From an uncultured bacterium (lineage in GTDB: Bacteria; Bacillota; Clostridia; Oscillospirales; Oscillospiraceae), in NCBI GenBank assembly GCA_948469375.1, contig CAOKLO010000013.1, positions 1-61,157 on the forward strand: a DNA stretch of 61,157 nucleotides. The letters are read 5' to 3'. The notes under the pieces are model-generated. The model worked only from the letters and a program-made list of their open reading frames with translations. It was not told the DNA's origin and ran no database searches. The translations under genes were made by a program, and so were the position numbers. Positions 33,378 to 43,878 of this stretch are shown piece by piece; the stretch's first letter is position 1, and each line of letters starts with the position of its first letter.

Positions 33378-33970
33378 GCGCGCCTGTGCGTATTAAGGAA
33401 GCCGTCGTGGTGGAGGGGCGGTATGATAAAGCCGCTTTGGCGGTCGTGGTGGACACGCTGATTCTGGAGACGTCCGGGTTCGGCGTGTTCAAGGACGGGG
33501 AGCGGCTGGCCTTTTTGCGTCAGGTGGCGGCCAAGCGGGGGCTTATCGTCCTTACCGACTCGGACGGGGCGGGGTTTGTCATCCGAAATTTTCTGAAGGG
33601 GGCCATCCCAAAGGGGCAGGTGAAGCACGCCTATGTGCCCGACGTATACGGCAAGGAACGGCGCAAGCGCGCCCCCGGCAAAGAGGGCAAATTAGGCGTG
33701 GAGGGGATGCCGCCGGACGTGCTGAGAGGCGCCATCCTCCGGGCCGGGGCCACGGTGCTGGAGGGAGACGCGCCCGACCGTCCGCAGGGGGATTTGACTC
33801 CGGCGGATCTGTTTGCCCTGGGCCTGTCCGGAAGCCCTGACGCGGCACAGCGCAGGGCGGCGCTCCTGCGGAAGCTGGGCCTGCCCGAGCACATGAGCGC
33901 CAAGGCCCTGCTGGCGGCGCTGAACGCGCTGTATACGCCGGAAGAGCTGGAACAGCTCCTGAACAAATAA
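33374..33970 (+). CDS. rnmV: Ribonuclease M5 (5S rRNA maturation)
   Basis: The 198-residue Toprim enzyme cuts 5S rRNA precursors in low-GC Gram-positives. The Toprim glutamate is in EAVVVEGRYDKAAL, and the DxD acids are in LIVLTDSDGAGFVIRNFL. YVPDVYGKERRKRAPGKEGK and GVEGMPPDVLRGAI are family features after the Toprim fold. Overlap with holA (ATGA) shows translational coupling. The C-terminus has the extra helical domain that binds the 5S helix. Confidence 0.9.
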   Translation: MSAPVRIKEAVVVEGRYDKAALAVVVDTLILETSGFGVFKDGERLAFLRQVAAKRGLIVLTDSDGAGFVIRNFLKGAIPKGQVKHAYVPDVYGKERRKRAPGKEGKLGVEGMPPDVLRGAILRAGATVLEGDAPDRPQGDLTPADLFALGLSGSPDAAQRRAALLRKLGLPEHMSAKALLAALNALYTPEELEQLLNK

Positions 33971-34012
33971 AAGCAAGCCAAAACAGAGCGTTTTGGCTTG
34001 CTTTGTGTTTAC
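33971..34012. terminator. Bidirectional terminator
   Basis: AAGCAAGCCAAAA and TTTTGGCTTGCTT form a perfect 13-bp stem with a 7-nt loop and T-rich or A-rich flanks on both sides. It serves rnmV and the convergent gene at 34009. Confidence 0.9.
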
Positions 34013-34485
34013 TCCAAGTTGTTCAGCCCGTCATACAGTTCGTTGAAGGACTTCTCCCGCGCGCACCGGCCAAAGGACAGCTCCTTGTCCTCCCCGAACT
34101 CCAGCAGGAAGCACTTGGCCAGCTCCTCCACCGTGATCTCCAGGCTGGTGAAGAACTGCCGGTAAGCGAAGCTCCGGGCCGGGGTGCCCTCCTCAAAGTG
34201 GCTGGTGATGAGGGCCTCCGTCACCTGGTCCAGCGGGTACAGCTTTAAGTGCATCAGCTCGTGGACGATGACCTCCTCTAAATTCTCCTGCTTGGGGTTG
34301 GCGGCGTTGAGCAGCAAAATCGCCTTGCGGTCGGTGCAGTCGATTTTGAAATCGCCGGTTTTGCGCCAGTCCGGGTCGTCCACCCACTCCAGCTTCACAT
34401 CCCAGCCGGGGGTGAGGCGCAGTTTGCCACACCAGTACGCAAAGCGCCCCTGGAGCGTTTCCCGGTCAAGGCTGGGGGCGCTCAT
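34009..34485 (-). CDS. HExxH-motif protein, SprT/zincin-like
   Basis: A 158-residue soluble protein with VIVHELMHLKLYP, a zincin HExxH signature (H-E-L-M-H), after a beta-rich segment (DVKLEWVDDPDWRK, then FKIDCTDRKAILLLN). A helical C-terminus follows. It may be a small metallopeptidase of the SprT or ImmA type; no phage or repressor gene is near, so ImmA function is unlikely. Its start codon overlaps the stop of rpiB. Confidence 0.6.
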   Translation of the reverse strand: MSAPSLDRETLQGRFAYWCGKLRLTPGWDVKLEWVDDPDWRKTGDFKIDCTDRKAILLLNAANPKQENLEEVIVHELMHLKLYPLDQVTEALITSHFEEGTPARSFAYRQFFTSLEITVEELAKCFLLEFGEDKELSFGRCAREKSFNELYDGLNNLE

Positions 34486-34919
34486 TGCTCCGCCTCCATG
34501 ATCTTGTCGATCCGCCGCTGGTGGCGGCCGCCCTCAAACTCCGTGGACAGGAATACATCCAAAATCCGTTCGGCTAAATTGCCCCCGGTAACGCCCGCCC
34601 CCATGGCCAGCACGTTGGCGTCGTTGTGGCGGCGAGTCATTTCAGCAGACAGAGGCTCGTGGCACAGGGCACACCGGACCCCTTTCACTTTATTGGCAAC
34701 AATCGATACACCAATACCAGTGGTGCACAGCACCACGCCCCGCTCGCACGTCCCGTCCGCCACCAGCTGGGCGGCGGGACGGGCGTAGTCGGGATAATCA
34801 CAGCTGTCCAGGCTGTTTGTGCCGCAGTCGCTCACTTCGTGGCCCTGCTCAATCAGATGGGCCTTCAGGCGCTCCTTCAGCTCATAGGCCCCGTGGTCGC
34901 AGGCGATGGAAATTTTCAT
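34482..34919 (-). CDS. rpiB: Ribose-5-phosphate isomerase B
   Basis: The 145-residue enzyme interconverts ribose-5-phosphate and ribulose-5-phosphate, or a similar sugar phosphate. Diagnostic features are ISIACDHGAYELKERLKAHL at the N-terminus, DCGTNSLDSCDYPDYA, and GVVLCTTGIGVSIVANKVKG with the catalytic cysteine. NDANVLAMGAGVTG and a FEGGRHQRRIDKI tail complete it. The length is typical. It ends by overlapping the start of the HExxH gene. Confidence 0.92.
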   Translation of the reverse strand: MKISIACDHGAYELKERLKAHLIEQGHEVSDCGTNSLDSCDYPDYARPAAQLVADGTCERGVVLCTTGIGVSIVANKVKGVRCALCHEPLSAEMTRRHNDANVLAMGAGVTGGNLAERILDVFLSTEFEGGRHQRRIDKIMEAEQ

Positions 34920-34937
34920 ACGCTCAAATCCTTTGCA

Positions 34938-35753
34938 TTAAAGTTTGTGGAGCTCCGGCTTGCGCTGGCGGTAGGTGGTCACGCAGTCAAGGCCCGCCGC
35001 CTTTATCATCTCCAGACCCTCCGGAATGCCCAGGGCCACGTCTGCGGGGCGGTGGGCGTCTGAGCCCACCGTGACAAGCCTTCCGCCGCACTCCTTGAAC
35101 CAGGCCAGCAGCGGGGGCCAGGAGTCCAGGTCCTTCCCCCGATACACGTTTACCTCGAGGGCGTGGTCTGTTTTCGCCACCTCCTTGAAAATGGTCCGGA
35201 CCCGGTCCTCATAGTCCCCAATAGACAGGCTGATTCCCTCCTGATGGATGTAGCGCAGGGGATAGACAATGTGGGCCAGACTGTCGTAGCAGTCGGCGCA
35301 TTTTGTCACCAGGGTCCAGGTGTGGTCCAGGGTGGACTCCACCGCCCGGCGGCTCAGCGCCAAATCTCCATGGAAACCGGACGTGCACAGGTCCCGGTTC
35401 CCCTCCATGCCAATCCAGTTGTGGAGAGAGCCCAGCACAAAATCCAGCTCCTCCCCACCCTGGGCCAGAATGTCCCGGGCCGCCGCCGGGTCATAGGGGG
35501 CGGAGCCCAGCTCCAGCCCCAGGCGGAGGGTCAAGGACGCTCCCGCCTCCTGCTTTACCCGGCGGTACTGTTCCTTGGCGGCGGGCCAGTCGAAGGCGGT
35601 TACCGGGTTCCCGTCCAGGTCCAGCAGGTCGCAGTGGTCGGTGACGCACAGCTCCCGCAGGCCGGCAGAAACTGCCGCCCGGGCCATGTCGGACAGCTCA
35701 GCCCTGCTGTCGGGGGATATTTTGCTGTGACTATGAATATCGCAAAGATACAT
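34938..35753 (-). CDS. hisK: PHP-family histidinol-phosphatase
   Basis: A 271-residue metal-dependent phosphatase. Metal ligands are visible in CDIHSHSKISPDSRA (HxH), CVTDHCDLLDLDG, LGLELGSAPYDPAA, FVLGSLHNWIGM and VTVGSDAHRPADVAL. The type is that of HisK/HisJ histidinol phosphatases, but PHP enzymes with other substrates share these motifs, and no his genes are near. The ATG is at 35753. The truncated PHP pseudogene at 20931 belongs to a different PHP subgroup (RNase AM-like). Confidence 0.8.
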   Translation of the reverse strand: MYLCDIHSHSKISPDSRAELSDMARAAVSAGLRELCVTDHCDLLDLDGNPVTAFDWPAAKEQYRRVKQEAGASLTLRLGLELGSAPYDPAAARDILAQGGEELDFVLGSLHNWIGMEGNRDLCTSGFHGDLALSRRAVESTLDHTWTLVTKCADCYDSLAHIVYPLRYIHQEGISLSIGDYEDRVRTIFKEVAKTDHALEVNVYRGKDLDSWPPLLAWFKECGGRLVTVGSDAHRPADVALGIPEGLEMIKAAGLDCVTTYRQRKPELHKL

Positions 35754-35976
35754 GATGCATCACCTGAAATTAAAAATAGATACAGCTAGGGAAGTTGCCA
35801 TAACCACCCTGGAACAAGCGGTCCGGCACTGAGGCGCAGGCTGTCAGGCGCGCCGATATTCAGAGTACCTTAACACCGGCGGCAGCACAACCGGAGGCGC
35901 CAGCGTAGAAAGCCGTACGCGCCGGAACGATTCGACCCAAAGCACCGTATAGGGCTTTCCCGTAAAGGGGAAGAGC
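35754..35976. other. Unassigned GC-rich intergenic region
   Basis: There is no credible gene in these 223 bp. On the minus strand the sequence reads as codon-like up to a stop and then contains AGGG/CCCT pairings within an ACAGC/GCTGT closing pair (about 35784-35846). It could be a decayed 3' end of a longer PMT gene, a dispersed repeat or a structured RNA. I could not match it to a known RNA family. Confidence 0.3.
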
Positions 35977-38217
35977 CTACAGCGGCCAGCTGGGGAACCA
36001 GCGCAGGAAGTACAGGCTGTACCAGTAGGGCATGTACAGACCGATGAGCTCCGGATAAAAGACCGCGTACAAAGCCGCCGCGTATCCGGTGAAGCCGTAC
36101 ACCGCCAGATGGTATCCCCGGCGCTTGCGGGCCATCATGTCGTCCATGAGGTAGGCAATGGCGAAACACAGGAACAGAACCGTGGGGAAATAGTGGTAGG
36201 CGAACAGGATACGCCCGATGGGGAGCCAGGGGACGAACTGGGACAAGATCGCGATGAGGATAAACAGTCCCTTGCCGCATTTCCGCCGCACCGCCTGAAC
36301 GGCCACGCCGAAGAAGGCCAGAAGCCCCATCCAGGACACCAGCGGGTTGTTGAAGGAAGCGAACAGGCTCTTTACGTTGGGCACGTCCAAATCCCGATAA
36401 TACAGGATGGGCCGGCCGTCAAAGATCCACTGATACCAATAGGATTCGTAGGGATGGGGAGTGTGGACTCCCTGGTGGTAGGTAAACATGAAGTGCTGGT
36501 TTTGCAGCATGATGTCCACCGGGTTGGCAGTGTTCTTGATGATGTCGAAGAAGCTCTGGCTTGCGCCGTCCGCCCCAGGCTGGGCCGCGGCGGCCAGGTG
36601 CTGGGGCAGCTGGGCAAAGGGCCAGGTCAGGCACTGCTGGACCATGCCCATAAAACCGGCGGTGTTCCCCCGGGCCATGGCATAGGGGAAATAGGAAATG
36701 GTGTAGATGCACACCGGAATGAGGACGAAAAACAGGACGGACAGCAGCGTAGTTCCCACCACATGAATGGTGAAGGAGGGGATTTGAGGCCGCTCCCAGG
36801 GAGGCGTGGTCTCCAGAAACATGGCTTGGGTCACATCCACCCGGACCTCGGGGGGCGCGGACTCCAGACGGGCGCGGTGCTCCGCCTCACGCCAGTCCCC
36901 GGCCTTCAGGATCATCCCCAGCAGCCACAGCAGGGCCAGACCCGCCCCGGCGTATACCACCGTCCATTTGGAGGCGCAGCCGACGCCCCAGAACAGGCCG
37001 CACAGGAACAGAGGCAGGATGTACCACCGCAGCTTCTTCCCCGCAGGGACCGCCAGCCAGCGGTACATGAAATAGTAGGACACCAGGATGAAAAACACCC
37101 CGTAGGTGTCAATGGTGGCGATACGGGTCTGCACCAGGTGCATGAAATCAAAGGTAAACAGCGCCGTGCCGCACACCGCCACCGAGGTTTTACCGAAGAG
37201 GTTTTTCAGGAAGATATACAACACCGGCACCATCAGCACGCCGAACAGAGTCCCCATGAACCGCCAGCCGAAGGGGACCATACCGAATATCATGATGCCG
37301 ATGGACAGGATCAGCTTGCCCAGGGGCGGGTGGGACACCTCATAGGGATAGATGTTGTTCAGGTGCTCCAGGGCCGTGCGGGGGTGGTAGATCTCGTCGA
37401 AATAGGACGAGTTCATATAGGTGGGTTTGGCGGTCCACTCCTCCTGCTCGTCGAACAGGGGGCGGGCCCCCTCGTCGATCAGGGTGGGGACCACGGGGGC
37501 GTCCATGTTCCACAGCGCCAGCTCTGCCAGCCACAGGCCCTCCTCCCGGGGAGCGCTGACAGCGGTGATGCGGAACACCGTGGCGGTGACCGGCCCCAGG
37601 GCCTGCTCGTCCTGGTTTTCCGTGCCGAGCTCCTGCCCGGTCTGGTCCACCTGCTGGAGGTCCAGCACGCGCCATTTGAACAGGGTGTTGTAGGACTGGT
37701 CCAGCTTGACGCCGCCCTGCCAGTTTCCGTCGCCGTCCTGCCACTCCAGCTCGTAGGCCCCGGTGCCCAGGGAGGTGAAGAAGGATATCTTGTCCACCAC
37801 CACGGGCTCGTTGTAGGCGAACATCAGGCTGTCCCCCTGGCGGAACTTGACCACGCTCTGGGGACCGGACAGATTGCCCAGCTGGAAAAAGGCGGTGGCG
37901 GCGTAAACCGCCGTCAGCAGCAGAATGGGCAGGGCGTCGCTGCGCTCCAGGGGGTGGTGGGGCAGCGTCAAAGTCAGGCGGCGGTGCTGGGCGCGCTCCT
38001 CCGCCATGGAAATCCATTCCAGGCTGTGGGGCCGGGGGCGCAGGCACAGCCAGTAGTAGACAAAAAAGGCGACGCACACCGCCAGCGCCGGGATGCACCA
38101 GGCAAAGGCGGGGGACAGGTTGGTGAAAAACCAGGATATGCCCTTGACCGCCGCCTCCTGGAGGGTGGGCCGGGCGCTCGCCTCCGGGGCGGCGGTGAGA
38201 GATAATGCTTGTATCAT
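35977..38217 (-). CDS. PMT-type dolichyl/undecaprenyl-phosphate mannosyltransferase-like protein
   Basis: A 746-residue polytopic GT-C glycosyltransferase. After two N-terminal membrane segments come a soluble discoidin/galactose-binding-like insert (residues ~95-245, with NEPVVVDKISFFTSLGTGAY) and then the PMT core: SSYFDEIYHPRTALEHLNNI with the catalytic acid, THPPLGK-like SHPPLGKLILSIGIMIFG, and about ten further helices. The ATG at 38217 follows GGAGG. It would mannosylate or otherwise glycosylate an exported protein or polymer from a lipid-linked sugar. The extracytoplasmic lectin-like domain is a frequent addition in Firmicutes. Confidence 0.85.
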   Translation of the reverse strand: MIQALSLTAAPEASARPTLQEAAVKGISWFFTNLSPAFAWCIPALAVCVAFFVYYWLCLRPRPHSLEWISMAEERAQHRRLTLTLPHHPLERSDALPILLLTAVYAATAFFQLGNLSGPQSVVKFRQGDSLMFAYNEPVVVDKISFFTSLGTGAYELEWQDGDGNWQGGVKLDQSYNTLFKWRVLDLQQVDQTGQELGTENQDEQALGPVTATVFRITAVSAPREEGLWLAELALWNMDAPVVPTLIDEGARPLFDEQEEWTAKPTYMNSSYFDEIYHPRTALEHLNNIYPYEVSHPPLGKLILSIGIMIFGMVPFGWRFMGTLFGVLMVPVLYIFLKNLFGKTSVAVCGTALFTFDFMHLVQTRIATIDTYGVFFILVSYYFMYRWLAVPAGKKLRWYILPLFLCGLFWGVGCASKWTVVYAGAGLALLWLLGMILKAGDWREAEHRARLESAPPEVRVDVTQAMFLETTPPWERPQIPSFTIHVVGTTLLSVLFFVLIPVCIYTISYFPYAMARGNTAGFMGMVQQCLTWPFAQLPQHLAAAAQPGADGASQSFFDIIKNTANPVDIMLQNQHFMFTYHQGVHTPHPYESYWYQWIFDGRPILYYRDLDVPNVKSLFASFNNPLVSWMGLLAFFGVAVQAVRRKCGKGLFILIAILSQFVPWLPIGRILFAYHYFPTVLFLCFAIAYLMDDMMARKRRGYHLAVYGFTGYAAALYAVFYPELIGLYMPYWYSLYFLRWFPSWPL

Positions 38218-38439
38218 TGCGGCCTCCATCGCGTGTTTGCGCGTTCGCGTTTTTATCCGTCCAATGGGACAAATGCCCATACGATTTTTATAATACTACG
38301 AATGGGCTGGAAAAGAAAGCCCTTTTTTCGTTTTGCACCACAACGGGCAACTCTTTTCAGCAGTCCGACGGGTTATGTGCGAAAACACAGCGGATTTTTG
38401 GCGCCGGTACACATTCACATTTAATTTACAACTGAACTA

Positions 38440-38499
38440 TTGACAATTTCGGGGGGTGGTGGTACATTTACTTTAGCACTCAAAAAGGAAGAGTGCTAA
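38440..38499 (+). promoter_or_regulatory. hrcA operon promoter with CIRCE operator
   Basis: TTGACA (38440-38445), 17 bp, TACATT (38463-38468), then the CIRCE element TTAGCACTC (38473-38481), 9 nt, GAGTGCTAA (38491-38499). HrcA binds it to repress the heat-shock operon at normal temperature. The match is exact. Confidence 0.97.
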
Positions 38500-38522
38500 A
38501 CCCGTGGGAAGGAGGCGGCCAC

Positions 38523-39587
38523 TTGGAGCTGTCCGAGCGAAAGAAGAAAATTTTGCGCGCCGTGGTGGAGAGCTATATCCAGACGGCGGAGCCGGTGGGC
38601 TCCAAGGCGCTGATGGAGCTGGCGGGGCTGAAGGTTTCCTCCGCCACCATCCGTAACGAGCTGGCCGACTTGACGGAGCGGGGCTATCTGGAGCAGCCCC
38701 ACACCTCCGCCGGACGAATCCCCTCTCCCATGGGCTACCGGCTGTATGTGAACGAGCTGATGGAGGAGCAGCGGCTCAGTCTGGAGGAGACCCGCCAGAT
38801 CAACGAGGCCCTCCACCTGAAAATGCGGGAGCTGGACAAGGTCATCGATCAGGCCGGACGCATGGTGTCCCAGCTGACCAACTACCCCGCCTTCGCCCTT
38901 ACCGAGGGGGCGCGGCGGCTGACCATCAAGCGGTTCGATCTGATCCTGGTGGACGCCGCCTCCTTCATCGCCGTGGTGATGACGGATTCCAGCGTGGTGA
39001 AGAACAAGCTCTTCCGCCTGCCCGCCGAGCTGAGCGAGCCGCAATTGCAATTGCTCACCACTCTGCTCAACACCGCCTTCGTGGGCAAGACCCTGGACCA
39101 GCTCACCCCCGAGCTCATGCGGGTGGCCGAGCATGCGGCGGGAAGCTCCTATGGGCTCATCTCCCTGGTGGTGTCCTTCGCCATGGAGGTGCTGGACGAG
39201 CTGGAGAGCAGCTCGGTGTACACCGCCGGGGCCAGCCACATCCTGGACCACCCCGAGTACCAGGACGTGGGCAAGGCCCAGGCTCTGATGAGCTACCTGT
39301 CCGAGGACAAGGCCCTGGCCCAGGCCCTGGCCCTGCCCGCCTTGAACGGGGACGACACCAAAATTTTGATCGGCCCGGAGAACGTGGCCGACGAATTGAA
39401 GGACACCAGCGTGGTGCTGGCAAGCTATGACATTGGGGACGGCATGAAGGGGGTCATCGGCGTGGTGGGCCCCACCCGCATGGATTACGCCAAGGTGGCC
39501 GCCAAGCTGTCCTACGTGGCGGACGGGCTGTCCAAGCTGTTCGGGCAGCCGGAGCTGCCCCCCGGCACGCCGGAAAAGGAGGAATAA
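38523..39587 (+). CDS. hrcA: Heat-inducible transcription repressor HrcA
   Basis: The 354-residue repressor binds CIRCE and needs GroEL for activity. The winged helix is at the N-terminus (ILRAVVESYIQTAEPVGSKA, SSATIRNELADLTERGYLEQ, HTSAGRIPSPMGYRLYVNEL), followed by the GAF-like domain (YDIGDGMKGVIGVVGPTRMD near the end). The start is TTG at 38523, chosen by GGAGGCGG upstream; the ATG-like start at 38493 would lie inside CIRCE. It is the first gene of hrcA-grpE-dnaK-dnaJ. Confidence 0.95.
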   Translation: MELSERKKKILRAVVESYIQTAEPVGSKALMELAGLKVSSATIRNELADLTERGYLEQPHTSAGRIPSPMGYRLYVNELMEEQRLSLEETRQINEALHLKMRELDKVIDQAGRMVSQLTNYPAFALTEGARRLTIKRFDLILVDAASFIAVVMTDSSVVKNKLFRLPAELSEPQLQLLTTLLNTAFVGKTLDQLTPELMRVAEHAAGSSYGLISLVVSFAMEVLDELESSSVYTAGASHILDHPEYQDVGKAQALMSYLSEDKALAQALALPALNGDDTKILIGPENVADELKDTSVVLASYDIGDGMKGVIGVVGPTRMDYAKVAAKLSYVADGLSKLFGQPELPPGTPEKEE

Positions 39588-39593
39588 AGGTCA

Positions 39594-40214
39594 ATGGCTG
39601 AAGAGAAGAAACAGGAAAACCTCATCCCCGAGGAGGATCTGGACGAGACCGCGGAGGCCCCCGGGCAGGAGGTTGTCGAGGAGACCGCCGAGGCTCCCGG
39701 GGCCGGAGACGTCCCCGAGGCCGCTGAGGAGACCTCAGAGCCCAAGGCAAAGGGGTTCTTCGGGAAGGGCAAAAAGGAGCCCAAGAAGGATCAGGGCCAG
39801 CTTTTGGCCGAGGCGGCGGACAAATATCTGCGGCTGGCCGCCGAGTACGACAACTACCGCAAGCGCACCGCCAAGGAGAAGGACAACGCCTGGACCGAGG
39901 CCAAGGCCCAGACCGTGGCGGCGTTCCTCCCGGTGTACGACAACCTGGAGCGGGCCCTCAAGCAGGAGACCTGCGACGAGGCGTACAAAAAGGGCGTGGA
40001 GATGACCATGAAGGGGCTCCAGGACGCGCTGACCAATCTGGGTGTGGAGGTCATCCCTGCCCTGGGCGAGACCTTCGATCCCAACCGGCACAATGCCGTC
40101 ATGCACTGCGACGATCCCGAGGCGGGAGAGAATACCATCGTGGAGGTGTTCCAGCAGGGCTTTATGTGTGGAGACAAAGTAATTCGGTTCTCCATGGTCA
40201 GGGTCGCAAATTAA
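39594..40214 (+). CDS. grpE: GrpE nucleotide-exchange factor
   Basis: The 206-residue cochaperone releases ADP from DnaK. Residues 1-~60 are a disordered, acidic Ala/Glu/Pro-rich extension; the long coiled coil and beta-wing follow, with [20 protein letters not shown] and [39 protein letters not shown]. It starts 6 nt after hrcA. Normal length for Gram-positives. Confidence 0.95.
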   Translation: MAEEKKQENLIPEEDLDETAEAPGQEVVEETAEAPGAGDVPEAAEETSEPKAKGFFGKGKKEPKKDQGQLLAEAADKYLRLAAEYDNYRKRTAKEKDNAWTEAKAQTVAAFLPVYDNLERALKQETCDEAYKKGVEMTMKGLQDALTNLGVEVIPALGETFDPNRHNAVMHCDDPEAGENTIVEVFQQGFMCGDKVIRFSMVRVAN

Positions 40215-40272
40215 CGCATCCCAATTTCACATTGTTAAAAATACACTTTCATATAACAGGAGGAAATCAATT

Positions 40273-42120
<1,848 letters not shown>

Positions 42121-42232
42121 GAAGCGCGGGGAAGCGGCCGAATGTCCCGACCGCTTTGCAGCGTAACAACAACCTGAAGGGAAACAGCGGGGCGTTCTGC
42201 CCCGCATTTCCCGCATAAAGAGGTGAATCCAT

Positions 42233-43396
42233 TTGGCGGATCAGAAACGAGATTATTATGAGGTGTTGGGCGTGGGAAAAACCGCGTCCGACGATGAATT
42301 GAAAAAGGCATACCGCAAGCTGGCCAAGCAGTACCACCCGGATATGAACCCGGGCAACGCCGAGGCGGAGGCCAAATTCAAGGAAATCAACGAGGCCTAC
42401 GAGGTGCTGTCCGACAAGGACAAGCGAGCCAAATACGACCAGTTCGGCCACGCGGGAGTGGACCCCAACTTCGGCGCGGGTGGCTATGGCGGCGGCTTCG
42501 GCGGCTTCGATATGGGGGATATCGACCTGGGAGACATTTTCGGGTCCTTCTTCGGCGGCGGTTTCGGCGGACAGCGCCAGGCCAACCCCAACGCGCCCAA
42601 AAAGGGGGCGTCCGTCCGGGTCAGCATCACCATCAGCTTCGCCGAGGCCATGAGCGGCTGCGAGAAGGAGCTGAACGTGGGCCGCATGGAAAACTGCGAG
42701 TCCTGCGGCGGCACCGGGTGCGCCTCCGGCACCACCGCCGAGGTCTGTCCCGACTGCCGGGGCAACGGCCAGGTGCGCATACAGCGGGGGGGCGGCGGCT
42801 TCGCCTTCACCACCACCGCGCCCTGCTCCAAGTGCCGGGGGACCGGTAAAATTATCCACCAGCCCTGCCCGGACTGCCGGGGCAACGGCCAGGTGCGCAG
42901 GCAGAGGAAGATCAAGGTGCGGGTGCCCGCCGGGATCTACGACGGGCAGACCATCTCCATGCGGGGCCAGGGCAGCGGCGGGGCCAACGGCGGTCCCGCC
43001 GGGGACCTGCTGGTGAATGTGGCGGTGCTCCCCGACCCCCGGTTCCAGCGCGACGGGAACGACCTCTACATGGACCGGGCGGTGTCCTTCACCCAGGCGG
43101 CGCTGGGGGCCGAGCTGGAGATTGACACCATCGACGGTAAGGTCAAATACAACCTGCCCGCCGGGACTCAGCCGGGCACCGTATTCCGTCTGCGGGGCAA
43201 GGGCGCACCCAGCGTCAACGGGCGGGGGCGGGGCGACCAGTACGTCACCGTTCAGGTACAGGTGCCCACCAATTTGACCAGTCAGCAGAAGGACGCGCTG
43301 CTGGAATACGCCAAGACCATGGGGGAGGGAACGCCCGCCCCGGCCTCTCCGGTGAAGGACTTTTTTGCCGGAAAGAAAAAGAAAAAGGATAAATAA
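42233..43396 (+). CDS. dnaJ: Chaperone DnaJ (Hsp40)
   Basis: The 387-residue protein stimulates DnaK. The J domain has the HPD loop ([15 protein letters not shown]), then a Gly/Phe-rich stretch, then four zinc repeats: [24 protein letters not shown] and CPDCRGNG. The C-terminal substrate-binding barrels follow ([20 protein letters not shown]). The start is TTG at 42233, set by GAGGTG. It closes the heat-shock operon; a hairpin terminator follows. Confidence 0.97.
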   Translation: MADQKRDYYEVLGVGKTASDDELKKAYRKLAKQYHPDMNPGNAEAEAKFKEINEAYEVLSDKDKRAKYDQFGHAGVDPNFGAGGYGGGFGGFDMGDIDLGDIFGSFFGGGFGGQRQANPNAPKKGASVRVSITISFAEAMSGCEKELNVGRMENCESCGGTGCASGTTAEVCPDCRGNGQVRIQRGGGGFAFTTTAPCSKCRGTGKIIHQPCPDCRGNGQVRRQRKIKVRVPAGIYDGQTISMRGQGSGGANGGPAGDLLVNVAVLPDPRFQRDGNDLYMDRAVSFTQAALGAELEIDTIDGKVKYNLPAGTQPGTVFRLRGKGAPSVNGRGRGDQYVTVQVQVPTNLTSQQKDALLEYAKTMGEGTPAPASPVKDFFAGKKKKKDK

Positions 43397-43400
43397 AACA

Positions 43401-43434
43401 GAGGACGAAAGCGGATTTGCTTTCGTCCTCTTGC
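43401..43434. terminator. Bidirectional terminator after dnaJ
   Basis: GAGGACGAAAGC (43401-43412) pairs perfectly with GCTTTCGTCCTC (43419-43430). TTGCTTATT follows on the plus strand and TGTTTTATTTAT on the minus strand. Confidence 0.9.
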
Positions 43435-43437
43435 TTA

Positions 43438-43851
43438 TTAATTCGTTGCCTCCTCCAGCACCCAGGGAAGGGGCATCAGGAAATCCAAATCAAAATGGGG
43501 CTTCGGGAAATCCGGCGCGCCGTAGGGATAGCACTCGTGGCCGAACAAGACGCTGCCGCCACCCCAGGAAACAAACCCCCTTTCTTCCCCGCTGAGAATA
43601 TGTCCCGCCAGACGATAGCTGAACTCATAGCAGTGCCCATCCTCCGTGGGGTACATCTCGCATACGTAGGTGGCCTTCCCGGGCGGAACGCCCAGCTTGT
43701 CCAGCATCTCCAGCACCGGGGCGGGCAGCGCTCTCTCATGGGCCAGCTTCAAAAAGTTCCGGCAGTCGCCGCAGTCACAGCCCCATTCCTCCGCCTGGGC
43801 ATACCAGCGCTGTGTGAGCTCCAGGTTTACATCGGCCCGAAAGGGGCCCAA
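43438..43851 (-). CDS. Conserved hypothetical protein with CxCGDCRNF motif
   Basis: A 137-residue soluble protein of a clostridial family of unknown function, recognisable by WGCDCGDCRNFLKLAH, a LDKLGVPPGKATYVCE segment, and a tryptophan-rich end (FLMPLPWVLEE). The start shown is a TTG at 43851. A better ribosome site (GAAAGGAG, 43873-43880) lies 6 nt before an ATC codon at 43866, which would add ITTLD, the N-terminus I expect from relatives. So the real start may be that ATC. Confidence 0.7.
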   Translation of the reverse strand: MGPFRADVNLELTQRWYAQAEEWGCDCGDCRNFLKLAHERALPAPVLEMLDKLGVPPGKATYVCEMYPTEDGHCYEFSYRLAGHILSGEERGFVSWGGGSVLFGHECYPYGAPDFPKPHFDLDFLMPLPWVLEEATN

Positions 43852-43878
43852 GTCCAGCGTCGTGATGATACACTCCTT

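Noticed and set aside
35870-36280. Minus-strand frame over the end of the PMT gene
   Set aside because: Out of frame with the PMT protein, which has family motifs here; the product is Arg/Pro-rich shadow sequence.
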